From assembly GCA_013400155.1 (NCBI GenBank), contig VXBM01000232.1, positions 607,100 to 671,099 of the forward strand: DNA of 64,000 nt, in the 5' to 3' direction. Made by a program: the position numbers and the translations under genes. This DNA comes from Helopsaltes ochotensis. Its lineage: Eukaryota > Chordata > Aves > Passeriformes > Locustellidae. Positions 25,871-37,517 of this stretch are shown here, in pieces (positions within the stretch are counted from its first letter, which is position 1; each line of letters opens with the position of its first letter). The notes under the pieces are model-generated. The model did not search any database. It saw nothing but the letters and a program-made list of their open reading frames with translations, and was not told the origin of the DNA.

Positions 25871-28800
25871 TTGTGCCTGCTCCCACCCCCATGTTATTCG
25901 TTTTCATTTAGCTTCATAACTAGAGAAGAACAAAAGCTGATTTTGATTATACAAAATTGATCGTTTAGAAAAATGCATGGTAACAAAATATTCTCCTCTA
26001 TTTTGAACAATTCCTGAAAGCATTCTTTGCCCAGAAAAAACATATATCATTTAAGCTAATTCTCTCACTAGGTGTTTGACACTATGCTTCAAAATTTATG
26101 GCAGAAGATGACACAAAGTAGAGTGGAACCTCCTGCCAGACTGCTGGAACACAGAATCACCCTGGAAGAGTAAAAGGTAACAGGCCACTGGCACCTCAGT
26201 GCAGAGGCTCAGAAGCCAACTCAGCTGCAGGGCTGGGCAGAGCTATGAGTCACGAATGCACACAAGTCTAGGTCAAACCTGGCAAAGATCTCCTGCCTGA
26301 TTTAAAATTAGTTTATTTGGTACAATGGCACTTCTCTAGGAATGGAGGGCAGGTTGACCACACATGTGCCTGTCTTTATTTGTGGCCTGACACTTGGCAG
26401 AGTAAACTTCATTATGTTTTTGGTTATGCTTAAGAAAAGTACTGTCAATTGTTTCCAGTCTGTTGCAAACATAAACCTACAAGCTGTAATAAATATGTAC
26501 TATTGTATTTACCACAATGTTATGAAATCATGCATAAAATCCTAAAATGGGATAAAATAAAGGCAATTTCTCTTCCCCTCCTCCCCTTCCCCCCAACTTC
26601 TGGCAACATTTCAAAATAAACAAGAAACCAAACCAGTGCTTCTGTTGAAAGGTCAACCAGTACCTGAGTCAAGGAAAGATAAAACTGGCCTAAAACAAAA
26701 ATAAATACATTATTTAGTGAGAGGAAACTAATTTTTTCTTATATCACATATGCAGAAAGACTAAACAGCTCCACAATGAAATATCTTAGTAATTACCCAT
26801 GCCTATTAATGAAGAAAATGGAATTCTTTTGGCTGAAAGAGTGAAATTAAATTTACATGTGATTAAAAAATCAAATTAACAGTGAAAGAAAAGATTAGTT
26901 TATTGTAACTTAAATAATGTGGAACTGACTAGGTGTTGAGAAGAATTAAGATTTCCATCTTTTATTCCCACATATTCTCATCTCAGGAACCGTATCGCTC
27001 CTGACATAAAGCAGAGAAATTTATCTATAGATATTCAAAGACAGAAAAAAATGTGGAACCGTGACACAAAAATACATGTTCTGTTTGAAATTCAGTGTAA
27101 CAAATATTCCATTAACAACGGTGCATTATATATTATGTATTAGAGTTACAAAACATGTGAAGTAATCAGTGAAGTGCAATCTGGAGCTCAAATATACCTC
27201 AGCACACTTTCCTCTACAGTTTCCTGCCTTACCCAGTAAGGACTCTGCTTATTTTTACATGATTTCAGTATTTATCTAAATTTAAAGGTGAAAGATGAGC
27301 CTCCAGTATGAATCTTTCCAGCAGTAATCCATCTTCCATGCAAGCCCCTGACCAATGAATCACTTCTGTTACACTTGATATGGCACACAGGCATCATGAA
27401 CACTTCTTGTAGAAAGCAAAGAAAAAAGAATCTTAGCAATTCCTATTGCTATTGGTAGTAATTGCTACTGACATTTTTCTTATTTTATTATTTCTCCTAA
27501 GTTTTAAGGCAACATTTGTGTCCCCCATGCAGAGTATTTCAATGGCAATATTCCTCCAAATTTACTAATGAAAAACACTAAATATTTTGGAATAGAAAGT
27601 CACTTTCTCTGGTCTGGCTACAAAAATGTTCTAATTTCAACCACAAATAGTATTTATATTTGGAAAACAGGAAAATATTTTTTATGCAAAAGATTAGAAA
27701 TATATAGAAATAGGCAAGTATAATAGATACTGATTTTAATTTCAATTAAGGATTATAGGAAGCCTCTACAGCATTTAGAAATACTATAATCTTTACCAGA
27801 ATCCAAATTAGTGTTGCTCCAACAATGTTTGGAGCAATGAGTAAGTGATACAGAGTAAAAGTAATTAACTAATGGAAAGTGCGTTAAGTATTTTCTTGGA
27901 ACTTCAACAGTTTAAGCAGCTGAAGAGGGAAAATAAGCATGCAGTGAATGTAAGATCAAACTGTTTTTATTTACACACTCCTCACTCTTTCCCACCCTGT
28001 ACTGATCTTGTTCCTGATCTCACAGCACAGGGCAGCTGGAAGAAAGCAGTTTTTATAGATAAGAAACAGCTGTTATGCTTTTTTGACCTGAGGAAGAATT
28101 TGAAAAACAAAAGCAAAAGGACTCAAGAATTAAATGAGTCCTCATAAAAGCAGTACTTGCAGAATTGTTCCAGCCTATTTCCAGACAGCCCTGGTAACAG
28201 TATCTGACATGCACCTTGCTTGTATCAAACTTACTTCCACTGAAAGACAGAAGAAAAAGACTATTGAGCAAAGGCAATAGCAGTTCACAAGCCCTTTATG
28301 AATATCTACAAAATCAACATTTTTTAAAAGGAAAATCATTACTCAGTGAGGGGTGGGGGGGAGGAAGAGGAAGCAACACCACACACTACAAAATGTCAGA
28401 ATTAAGGTTTGTCTCTACAAATACAGTCTGACCTCTTATATTAAAACAGGCAGCCAGATGAACACTACAGTAACAGAAACCAAAGCATCCTTAACCATTT
28501 TATTCCATCTTCTGATCTACTTCTCAATCCAACTTGACACAAGTAACATTTTCAAAACTCTATATACTTGACTTGTAAATCCCTGATTTTATCTTACTAC
28601 TTGTCTTAGTTTTACAATACTTAGACACATTTATAACACAAATCATAGCAGAACTCCAGTGATTCAGACAATGCCTAAGCAGCTCTATACATGAGCACAG
28701 ATGTTCCCATCCCAGTGCTCTTATATAACAGTGTCTTCTACAACCCCCTCCACAATTTCATGTTCTTTTTTCACTCATTTCCTGCTGATTTTGTAGGATA

Positions 28801-31800
28801 CCTCATCTTCTCCTTTAGATTTACTCTTAATGCTTGACAAAAATGTTGTTTCCTTCTTTTGTAACTTATTTCTTCAAAGCAATTTTTTCCACTTTTGTAA
28901 AGTTTTTTTTTTCTAGCTTACACAGTTTCTTCTCTAAAACTAGAAACATTCCCAGTTATTGGGAACAAGAACTTCATAACAGAGACAGATCTGTGGCAAA
29001 TAGTTTACAGGGGAAATTCATCAGGATGCATTTGCAGCCTTTAACCAACTACAGCTAGTAGAATAAATATGATTATAAAAGAGCAAGAAAACCCCCATAT
29101 GTGGTGTCTGTAATGACATCAGCAAACATTGGTATTGTCATCACTTTTTACACTGGTTCCTTCTCAAAACTACAGAAATTAATTTTGAAAATCACAGGAA
29201 TAACTTCCTCTGTGTGACAAAGTGAGCACATTCAAGGGAGAAGCACAGAGGAAGCATCTCAAAGCTTTTCTTCTTTATATTTCACAGAACAGATAATAAC
29301 TAAAGGCAATTAAACAGATTCAAATTATTTAACGTCACTTAATGCTATTATTTCTTTTAAAAACATTACTGTATTACAAATTTTATTGCATAGAAATAAT
29401 TTAATGTTAGCAAGGAAAAAGTGTGTGTCCCTGTAGGAAAGGCAAAAGTGAAGGATTTGTTTGAAGAGCTAAGTTATAATGCCATATTTTAAAAAAATCA
29501 CAGGAAAGAATCAAAGAACCAAACAAATTGAAAACTGTGGCACTTTCACCTAACTGAAAAATTTACTGACACCATTAACCACTCCCATGATTTAAGATAT
29601 AAAAAGAACACTTTTCAAAGATGGCAGATGGTTTCATATCTTTGTTACAAGCCCTGGCTCTTAGTCATGTCCAGCCTATGTTAACTAGCACCCTGCATTT
29701 GAGAGCATTTTGTGTTCTCATTCAATTCAATTCAGAGCCATCTCAATAACTACATATCTTTAAAAATTTTTGCTCCAAGGACATTAATACCCTTTTTACC
29801 CAGGTACTATCACACACAGTAGTTGTTTAGTCTAGCTCCTTTTTAAGTGTCAGGCCACTGTTTTCATGGCTCTGTGTGCACGAGTGCAATTCCTCCCTGC
29901 AACAACCTGAAACCAAGATGATTGTTCCCGCATGTCTGTGCCAGCCAACAGTCCTCAAAGGACTTGTATACACTAAAGCCTTAAGGCTACACAAGTCAAC
30001 TGCCATGACTTCCCATTGTAGAGTTGAGAAGCACCAAATATTCTTCAGAAAGACAGCTTTTGCCACACTTCTGTTATCCTTTGCTTGTCTAAAGGAACTA
30101 GTGCGTTTCTGTCTGGGTTTTTATTTCATCCAATTAGTGAAATGAAAAAGCAGCTTAGACTTAAACAGAAAACAAAAATGGAAGCCACAACACCAGAATT
30201 CCATTAGATTTATCACATCAACTAGTTGAAAACATACCAAATAATGACAGAATTAAACTATTCAGGAGAAAATGCAGCTGCAGTTTCTTTTGCAGGGGAT
30301 AATTTGTAAATACTTTTTACCTATAACAATGACAAATCTTTAAAAAATTTCACAGACTGTATTACTTGATTTTAAGTGTGGAAAGAACTAAGAAATGTAA
30401 AATATTATGTAATTATATCATGTTATCACTTGGGACAAGGAGTTTGTAAGTTCTGTTTGCCCAAGCTGATCTTATCTGAACAGTTCTCCAAATATTAGCA
30501 GGTGATCTCTGAAAACACTTCTTTTCCAGAAGCTCAGATCTTTATACTTCCATTGTCCACTGCAATACCAAGAATTAGAAAATTATTTCCTTCTAAAAGT
30601 TAAACAAGGAGAAAAGGAAAAAAACAGCCAACCCACATCACATAGCCATAAAAGAAAATATTATTCAGAATCCTACCAGGAAAATAATCAAAAAGCCATA
30701 TGAGGTCTACTGTCAGTATAAGCATCTCTAAAGTCTTCTGGGTGACCACAGCTGCAGAAGCTTTATTATTCCAAATGGACCATACTCCTACTTTAAATTC
30801 TGCTACTGATGTAAGCATGGGGTTTTTTTCTTCAGCAGAGACAGAGGAATGCTGAGAATCTATCTTTGTACCTCCTACAGTTTGAGTGTATAGGTTAAGA
30901 GCAATTACGAGTTAAGGAGTGTTACCTGTGTTAGGAAGAGGACATCCTGAAAAAAGAAGTCATGATTTTTAAAAGTGTCTCTAGCCGTTTCTCCCTAATT
31001 GTCTCTTAAGCAGAAAACCCAAAAATATGCAAAACTACTTCAATAACTTCTCCACACACTTCATCACTATAGCAATATGTGCAAAACTGTTATGTGCATT
31101 AACTGTTTCTGACTGGTTACATCTACTGGTTATTCTGCTAATTACAACATTTTTGTGTTCCCCTTGGGTTTGCATCTACCTGGTGAAGTTTCAATGCTGT
31201 TTTGAAGTGTATTTTTCTTTGTATTTCTTGTATATGGAACCATTACACCACGATCATAACTAGGCCCCTTTAGATCAATCACAATTTAAGCAGTAGTTAG
31301 GGTATACAAGGAATCATTTCTGACGCAATCCTATCCAAGTTCCTCTTCAAACATCTCCAGTTAGAACAAAGCATTTAAATTAGTAGCTAACAGTACTAAT
31401 ATTTTTCTAATCATTTCCATCCACTAGTGACTTATCTTATCAGAGTAAATTTTGCTCGGTTATAAAAGCCCATTAAAGCTAACTGAATATTGTTTTCAAC
31501 AGCAACAAGGTAATTTTCTATAAAACTAAGAACTGGGGTGGTGGGCAGGAGGAAACGACTATTTAATTTTCACTTTAATTCAATAAAATAGATGAAAATG
31601 AGAAGTATTTTGACAGCAAGATAATTCTAACATTCATCAAACTATTTGTCCCACATAACTTGCATAAAGTCTTTACACACCAAATATACAGCCCATTTTT
31701 TCTACTTTCCCATTTTCTTTTTAACTTTGTTTTTCTGCCTCTGGGCACTATTTTCTACATGCCCTACAAATGTGATTCTCTACTCTTTCAGTCACCTTGC

Positions 31801-31984
31801 TCACAGGAAATTCTGTTTGAATTTCTTTTAAATTAAAATAATGATGTCCCCATCAGAAAGAAAGAATATTCAAAGCAATAATTGAGAATTAATTCAGTCG
31901 AGGGGGATGGGGTTGTGTGTGTAACACCTATGAGGTATTTGAGAGAGCTTCATTTGTAATACCATAAAGCCACTGGAATGGTAC

Positions 31985-32090
31985 TGGAGGTCACAAGTGC
32001 AACCTCCTGCTCAAAGCACAGAGACCCCCAAAATCAGACCAGGCCATTTGATGTGCCTCTGAAAAGTCTTGAAATAGGGATCCAATAGGC
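31985..32090 (-). mobile_element. Short CR1 3' fragment, minus strand
   Basis: The sequence GGAGGTCACAAGTGCAACCT CCTGCTCAAAGCA and a weak TGAAAAGTCTTGAAATAGGG segment look like the reversed CR1 3' region. It is short and diverged, so confidence is limited. Confidence 0.5.
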
Positions 32091-33033
32091 AGATAGACAC
32101 CAAAAGAAAAGAAACAACAAATGAAAACCCTCTCACCTTTGCTTCTCAGTTTACTTCTGTTTAGACGTTGCATTTTGCTAACCTGAGTGTTCTTTCAGCT
32201 TAACTCTGAATTCACTGCTCTGCCACTATGCTCCTCTCTCCTGTTCTGAACAGTCATAGGGCCTACAAAACCTGAATGCTGCACAGAAACTGAAATGTCT
32301 GGCACATTCCACCTGAGACAAAGCTGCACTTAAAATATGGAACCCTCTGTCAAGAAAGCAGTGGACAGCTGCAGAGTGACAGAGAGCTAATGGTAGCCGG
32401 GTGTCCAGAACGGTGCTTTGTGCCGTGGGTGATCCTCCCTTTGCACGCACAGCACATCTACCAGAACAATTCCCTGGCACCACAGCAAAGAGACCACACT
32501 GAAAGATCTGGCCCAGCCTGATTTGAAACAAGAAATAGAAAAACACAATTTCAAACTAAAACTCTAACTTAGAAAAATAAAAATGTGAGAGTGCAATAAC
32601 CGTAGTTATACCGTTATTGTTGTAAAATTGAAAGCAGATTTACATTTCAAGAAATATCAAATATCAACTTTGTAATAGAAGGAAAAATAAAACATTTTTA
32701 GTCTTGTTCCAAGTATTTTGTGCTGTCTGCTTTTATTTGCTCTTTATGCAAACTAAGAATTGCCAAGAAGTCAATCATTTCACAAGCCTTCTCTACATTA
32801 ATTTAAACAAAAAAGCAGATTGCAATAAATAACTACTATAATCACCCTTCCTCATCATTTTTATTAGGTTTTCTATATTAATACCTGTATGCGGAACACA
32901 TCAGTGTTCAGTTACAGTACAGACTTTACCTATTCTTCTAATCCATTTTCTCCACTGACGGGACTATGGTCACTATTTATAAAACTTCTTTGTAGACATT
33001 TACTTATTTCACAGTTCATTAACCTTCAAACAG

Positions 33034-33057
33034 CACACCTGCCAGATTGCAGGTGTG
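33034..33057. repeat. Perfect 9-bp inverted repeat
   Basis: CACACCTGC at 33034-33042 pairs with GCAGGTGTG at 33049-33057 around CAGATT; a further G-T and A-T pair extend it. No known RNA gene is recognised. Confidence 0.85.
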
Positions 33058-34244
33058 TTATCTAAAGCAACGATACACTAAGTGCTAAAGTATGTTTGTG
33101 CCAGAAATGCTTATGAAACTAATGTTTTTGTCCACTGAGCTACCCAGCTGAGTTGAATTTATTTACATCAATTTATAGTAAGTTTTTTTCCTGATAATAA
33201 GTGCAGTAGTTAAGTTCCAGTCACTGCAAATATGCCCCAAAATAATCAAACTTTACTGTCTATCACTTTTTAAAGTATACAAATGGTAGTGTTTAATCTT
33301 TTTAAATAATTGAAAAAGATCATTCACTCTTTAACTTCTTTCCTTCTGCAGTAACGCTACAAGGCTTCATTTAAAAATTAACATATTTTAACAGGTTTTT
33401 CACACTGCAGGGAAAACCTCATCAAGTGTTGCATTCTCCCTTTTAACAATTCTCTATGGAGCACAGTGACATTTTCAGTTTTCTGTAGCTGAACTAGCCT
33501 TGGCTCATTTTTATCTGACCCCAGGGTTTTCACATCATTTATAAGCAGATAATCAAAACAAAGGGTATATACATTAGGGCAGGAAATTTGCATAGTTTGG
33601 CACTATTATCATATATAACCTTAAAAATGGAACAAAATGAAATGCGTGTAGCAGAGGTGGTGAACCTTCTAAGGACTGCTTCCAAACATTTTTCCTACTG
33701 GCAGTAAACCATTTTCAGACCTCCCAACTCTGGCCACCGTGATAGTTACTGCTGTAGGGGTTTATTTCTTTTTGTTTCAGTTGTCAATAAAAACTTCAAG
33801 TGATAGCTTTTTAAGTCAACTAAACAAATTTAAATCAAAACAAAACACTGACATCACTGGGACAACAGAAATACTGTGCAAAAGAACAGTGTGTTTAGAT
33901 TCTAGGCCTGTTTACCGATGGTTTTAACTTTTTTCACATTATGTCACAAAGTGCCATTGCACCTGAAACCTGATCAAAAACTCATAAAAAAAATCCCAGT
34001 GCCCTCTTATTTCTGATGAGCTGGTATAACACATGTAAACCAACTAAATCTGCTAGTCATGCCTCAATAGTAGTCAGTGTTCTTCACGATGAAATCATAA
34101 CTCTGCTTATACTTAATTTCTTATACAAATACAGTGAAACCAATGCACTTCCGTGGTACATGAGCTACAAAAAAACTGTCATTAATACTAATATATTACT
34201 TCTAAGCCTCATGCCCTATCCCACCTGGCTTGTGAGAACCATGT

Positions 34245-35205
34245 AGGTAGGTGGAGGGCTGGCTATCAAGTGGAATCAGGACTCCCCAGCAGAACCAGTA
34301 CTGCATCCAGTTCTGTTCCATGTCTTCATTAATGATCTGGATGATGCGGTAGGGTGCAGACTTAGCAAGCATGCTACTGGAAAAAAACATGGAAAGGGCA
34401 GCTGATACACCAAAGGGTCATGCTGCTGTTCAGAGGGATTTTGACAAGCTGGAGAAATACGCTGACACGAACCTCACAGAGATCAGGAAAAGGAAATGTA
34501 AAGTCCTGAACCAGGAGAGGAACAATGCCAAGCACCTGCACGCGCTGGAGTTCACTCATCTGAAAAGCAGTTTTGCAGAAAAGGTACCTCGGGATCCTGG
34601 TGGTCACGGTGCTGAACACCAGCAATGTGGTCCTGCAGGGATACATTAACAGCACCCTGGGCTCATTAGGAAAGGGTGCTGGCAGAAAGTTTAGGGAGGT
34701 GATCCTTCTCCTCTATCAGTCACTGCTCAGGCCACACCTGAGATATCATGTTCAGTTCTGGGCATACTGGAGACAGCCCAGCAAAAGGACATAAAGAAAC
34801 TAAAGGACTAGATTAAATAGGGGCTTTATTAAAGCTTTGGATCATCTCTCATATGACAAAAGCCTGGGAGAGCTGAACTGTTTAGCCTAGAAAAGTGAAT
34901 GGGGCATCTCATCATTGTGTATATATATCTGAAGGAAGGCTGTAAAGATGGAGCCCAGTGAGACAACAAGATGCAATGGGCACAAACTGAAACACAGGAG
35001 GTTCTCTCTGAACACTGGAAACACTCACACTCACCCATGTGGCCCAAAGAGGTGGTTAAGTCTCACGCCTTGAGATAGTCAAGAGACATGTGGAGACATG
35101 TGCCCTGGACAGCTGGCTCTAGGTGGCTCTGCTCAAGCAGGGGGGTTGGACAGATGAGCTCCAGAGCTCCCTTCCAACCTCAGCCATTAATGATTCTGTG
35201 AATCA
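34245..35205 (+). mobile_element. CR1 LINE, 5'-truncated, 3' end present
   Basis: This degenerate copy covers the end of the CR1 reverse-transcriptase frame and the 3' tail. Landmarks are CTTCATTAATGATCTGGATG near 34330, CAGAGGGATTTTGACAAGCTGG near 34434 (first 20 bases diagnostic), TCAGGCCACACCTGAGAT near 34730, AGATGCAATGGGCACAAACT near 34970, and the terminal CTTCCAACCTCAGCC to TGATTCTGTGAA at about 35172-35203. The frame is broken many times. It inserted antisense to ERC2. Confidence 0.88.
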
Positions 35206-37349
35206 CATCCCGTTGCATCATACACAGCTGCTTCAGCAAAACATGAATATAACCTGCAGAGTATCATTAAGCTAAATAATAATAAAAGGCTTCTTATGAA
35301 ATACTTGAGAGCCTGTGGAGGGTTTCTTTTATTACAGGATTTACTATGCTAATTTAATTACAACAAAGTGATTACAAAGTAATCCCATTTAGGCAGGAAG
35401 TTGACACTGCAACTCTGAATACCTTACTCTGCACAGGATTAGGTCTACCTTTTGATCGTTACTTTCACCTCCAGAAAGAAGCACTCCAAGACAAGTTATG
35501 AACACGTGTTAGGACACAAAATTGTAAAAAAACTATTCTACAAATAGACAGTGTAGACACGCAGGAAGAAAGGAGTGTGTCTTAATGCAGGTCGAAATGT
35601 TATTAGCTTTCCTCATCTGGAAATGACCAACAATAGCTTGTACAGTAGAAAATTCCTGCCCTAATGACTTCCACCTGCTGGAGGGCTGCCATTTGCCCTG
35701 CATCTCCCTGCAGCTGCTTTCCCATGTGCTGCTGGAAGCCATTGCTCCCCCTTTAGATAAATCCTGAGGCCTGGAGATAGATGCTACAGTTCCTCTAAGC
35801 AATCAAAATCTTTTCCCAGTTCCCAGAAAACCAGACCTGCTGTGTCTAGAAGCACTGCTGGATTGCTACCACAGCACAGCCTAGAGCTGATCATGTAAAA
35901 GGTTCAAGCTCAACAGCCTTGTGCAGAAACTGAGTAGCTGAATTAGATATGTGTCAGAAGCCAATTGTTTCTCCACCAGAACTTCAGAATCCCAGCAGCC
36001 CTTCATCAAGAAGGGCTGTAATTCAGTTCTTTGTACCACTGCCCATCAGCTAGCCATAAGATTGTAACACACTGAATACAAACCAGTCTGATAAGGGATT
36101 AAGAAAGTCAAATCAGTGGAAAACCAATGGAATTCATCACCATCCTCAGGAGTATGACAGGTCACACAAGCCTTGCAAAACAGATTTGCAGAGCGCAAGA
36201 TTTAAAATACAAAATCTTTCCTAGTCAAATGCTAGATAGAGTTCACCAAAATTACTGGACTTATTATTGTGACCGAAATTGCTTTTTATCTGTGTTCTGT
36301 TATGATTATTTTGTATTATACACATATGCTGGTTGGCCCATTAAACACAAGCTGGAAATTCCAAATTTCATCTATATCTTCATAGCATGCAGAGCACAAG
36401 ACATATAGCAAAAAGGGATAATCAGAATCTTAGAAATATTTATTTCCTGCTTCCACAAGAAGGATGAGTTTAAGCCATTTTTTTCCTAGAGTTTTGCTAG
36501 CCAGACGTTTGAAACATTCTGTAAGGTTCCTGTATACCTTAAATAATATACTTCTCAGAAACTATTTGCACTGTATGACTAAATTCCACAGGTATTTGTT
36601 TCCTGAAAGAAGCAAACACATTAAAATAAAATTAAGAAGTCTTAATAGCAAACAATCTAATCAGTATTGTGTGCTCCAAACCTATGAAGTTTTTTAAAAC
36701 ACCAGGAAAAAGTTAATGGACATTTTAAACACCAGATTTACACATTCCCTTAAATGTGACAATCATCTCAAATGGGTATTGCATTACTCATATTTTTATG
36801 GTCTGATTTTGTAGATACATAAGTAATTAATACACTGCTCTGTTTTAAAGAATGAAATTATACCTATTTTAAAATAAATGTTGCCTGCACTTGAAAAAAA
36901 TAACCAGAGATTATTAACATGCACCTTTCAACAGATCCCTTAAAAATACATCAGTAGCTTCATCCTTCATAACAGAAATACACAGAAGAAAAGAAGGATT
37001 AACCAGAGCAAAAGAGCAACTCAGTCACCCAGTAGAGGAAACAGGTCATGCTATCACAACAATCAAGTCATCAAGGTCCATCTCTCCCCATTGAAGCCAA
37101 TGAGAATTAGACACAAACGTTTTGTTAAAAGACAATTGTAAACACTTCTAAAAAAATTCTAGAATGAGAATTGGTGTACTACCAAAATTACATATACACC
37201 AAATACATTGGCATTTAAATTGTTTTAAATTATTCATTATTCTTTGACAACGTTCTTGCCACACAGACTTGAATCAAACACATAAAAACCTTGATACTGG
37301 CCATGAACTCAATATTTCTATTGCATTTTACAATTAGGAGATACAATAC

Positions 37350-37517
37350 CTCTGTCTGAAGTATGGCAGCTCTCTGTTCTTTGGCAGTAAGGGACTCTTT
37401 AAGCACTTCAATGTGTTGCTTGCAATCTGAATTCTGATTGCTAAGGGTTTCAAGCTTAGTTTGTAAGGCAAGAAGTTCTGATTCTTTCTTTGAGAGTTCT
37501 TGTTTCAGTTGATCAAT
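37350..37517 (-). CDS. ERC2: ERC2 internal exon (56 codons = eight heptads)
   Basis: This exon encodes 56 residues beginning IDQLKQELSKKESELLALQ and ending AKEQRAAILQTE. The acceptor has a strong C/T tract ending CTGCAG before ATT, and GAG is followed by the donor GTATTG. It is 168 nt long and phase 0 at both ends. Counting from residue 1 as heptad position a gives a = I1, L8, L15, L22, N29, I36, L43, A50 and d = L4, K11, L18, L25, C32, L39, K46, L53. This is an uninterrupted coil of exactly eight heptads. SNQNSDCKQHIEVLKES fits ERC2; as I recall it, ERC1 has Phe and Ser at the Asn and Cys positions. It is read through from the exon at 42881-43036 (KNK then IDQ) and into the exon at 14144-14311 (QTE then VDA). 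Confidence 0.97.

Larger units (their letters stand above)
14312..37349 (-). other. ERC2: ERC2 intron, complete, about 23.0 kb
   Basis: This intron lies between the 37350-37517 exon and the 14144-14311 exon, with donor GTATTG and acceptor CTGTAG on the minus strand. It is the longest complete intron in the window. It holds the GC-richer block at about 16040-16740, the LTR at 17609-18144, an AT microsatellite near 20550, and CR1 pieces at about 24361-24835, 25300-25870, 31985-32090 and 34245-35205. The other stretches (18145-20545, 20641-24360, 25871-31984, 32091-34244 and 35206-37349) show nothing I can name. Confidence 0.9.
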
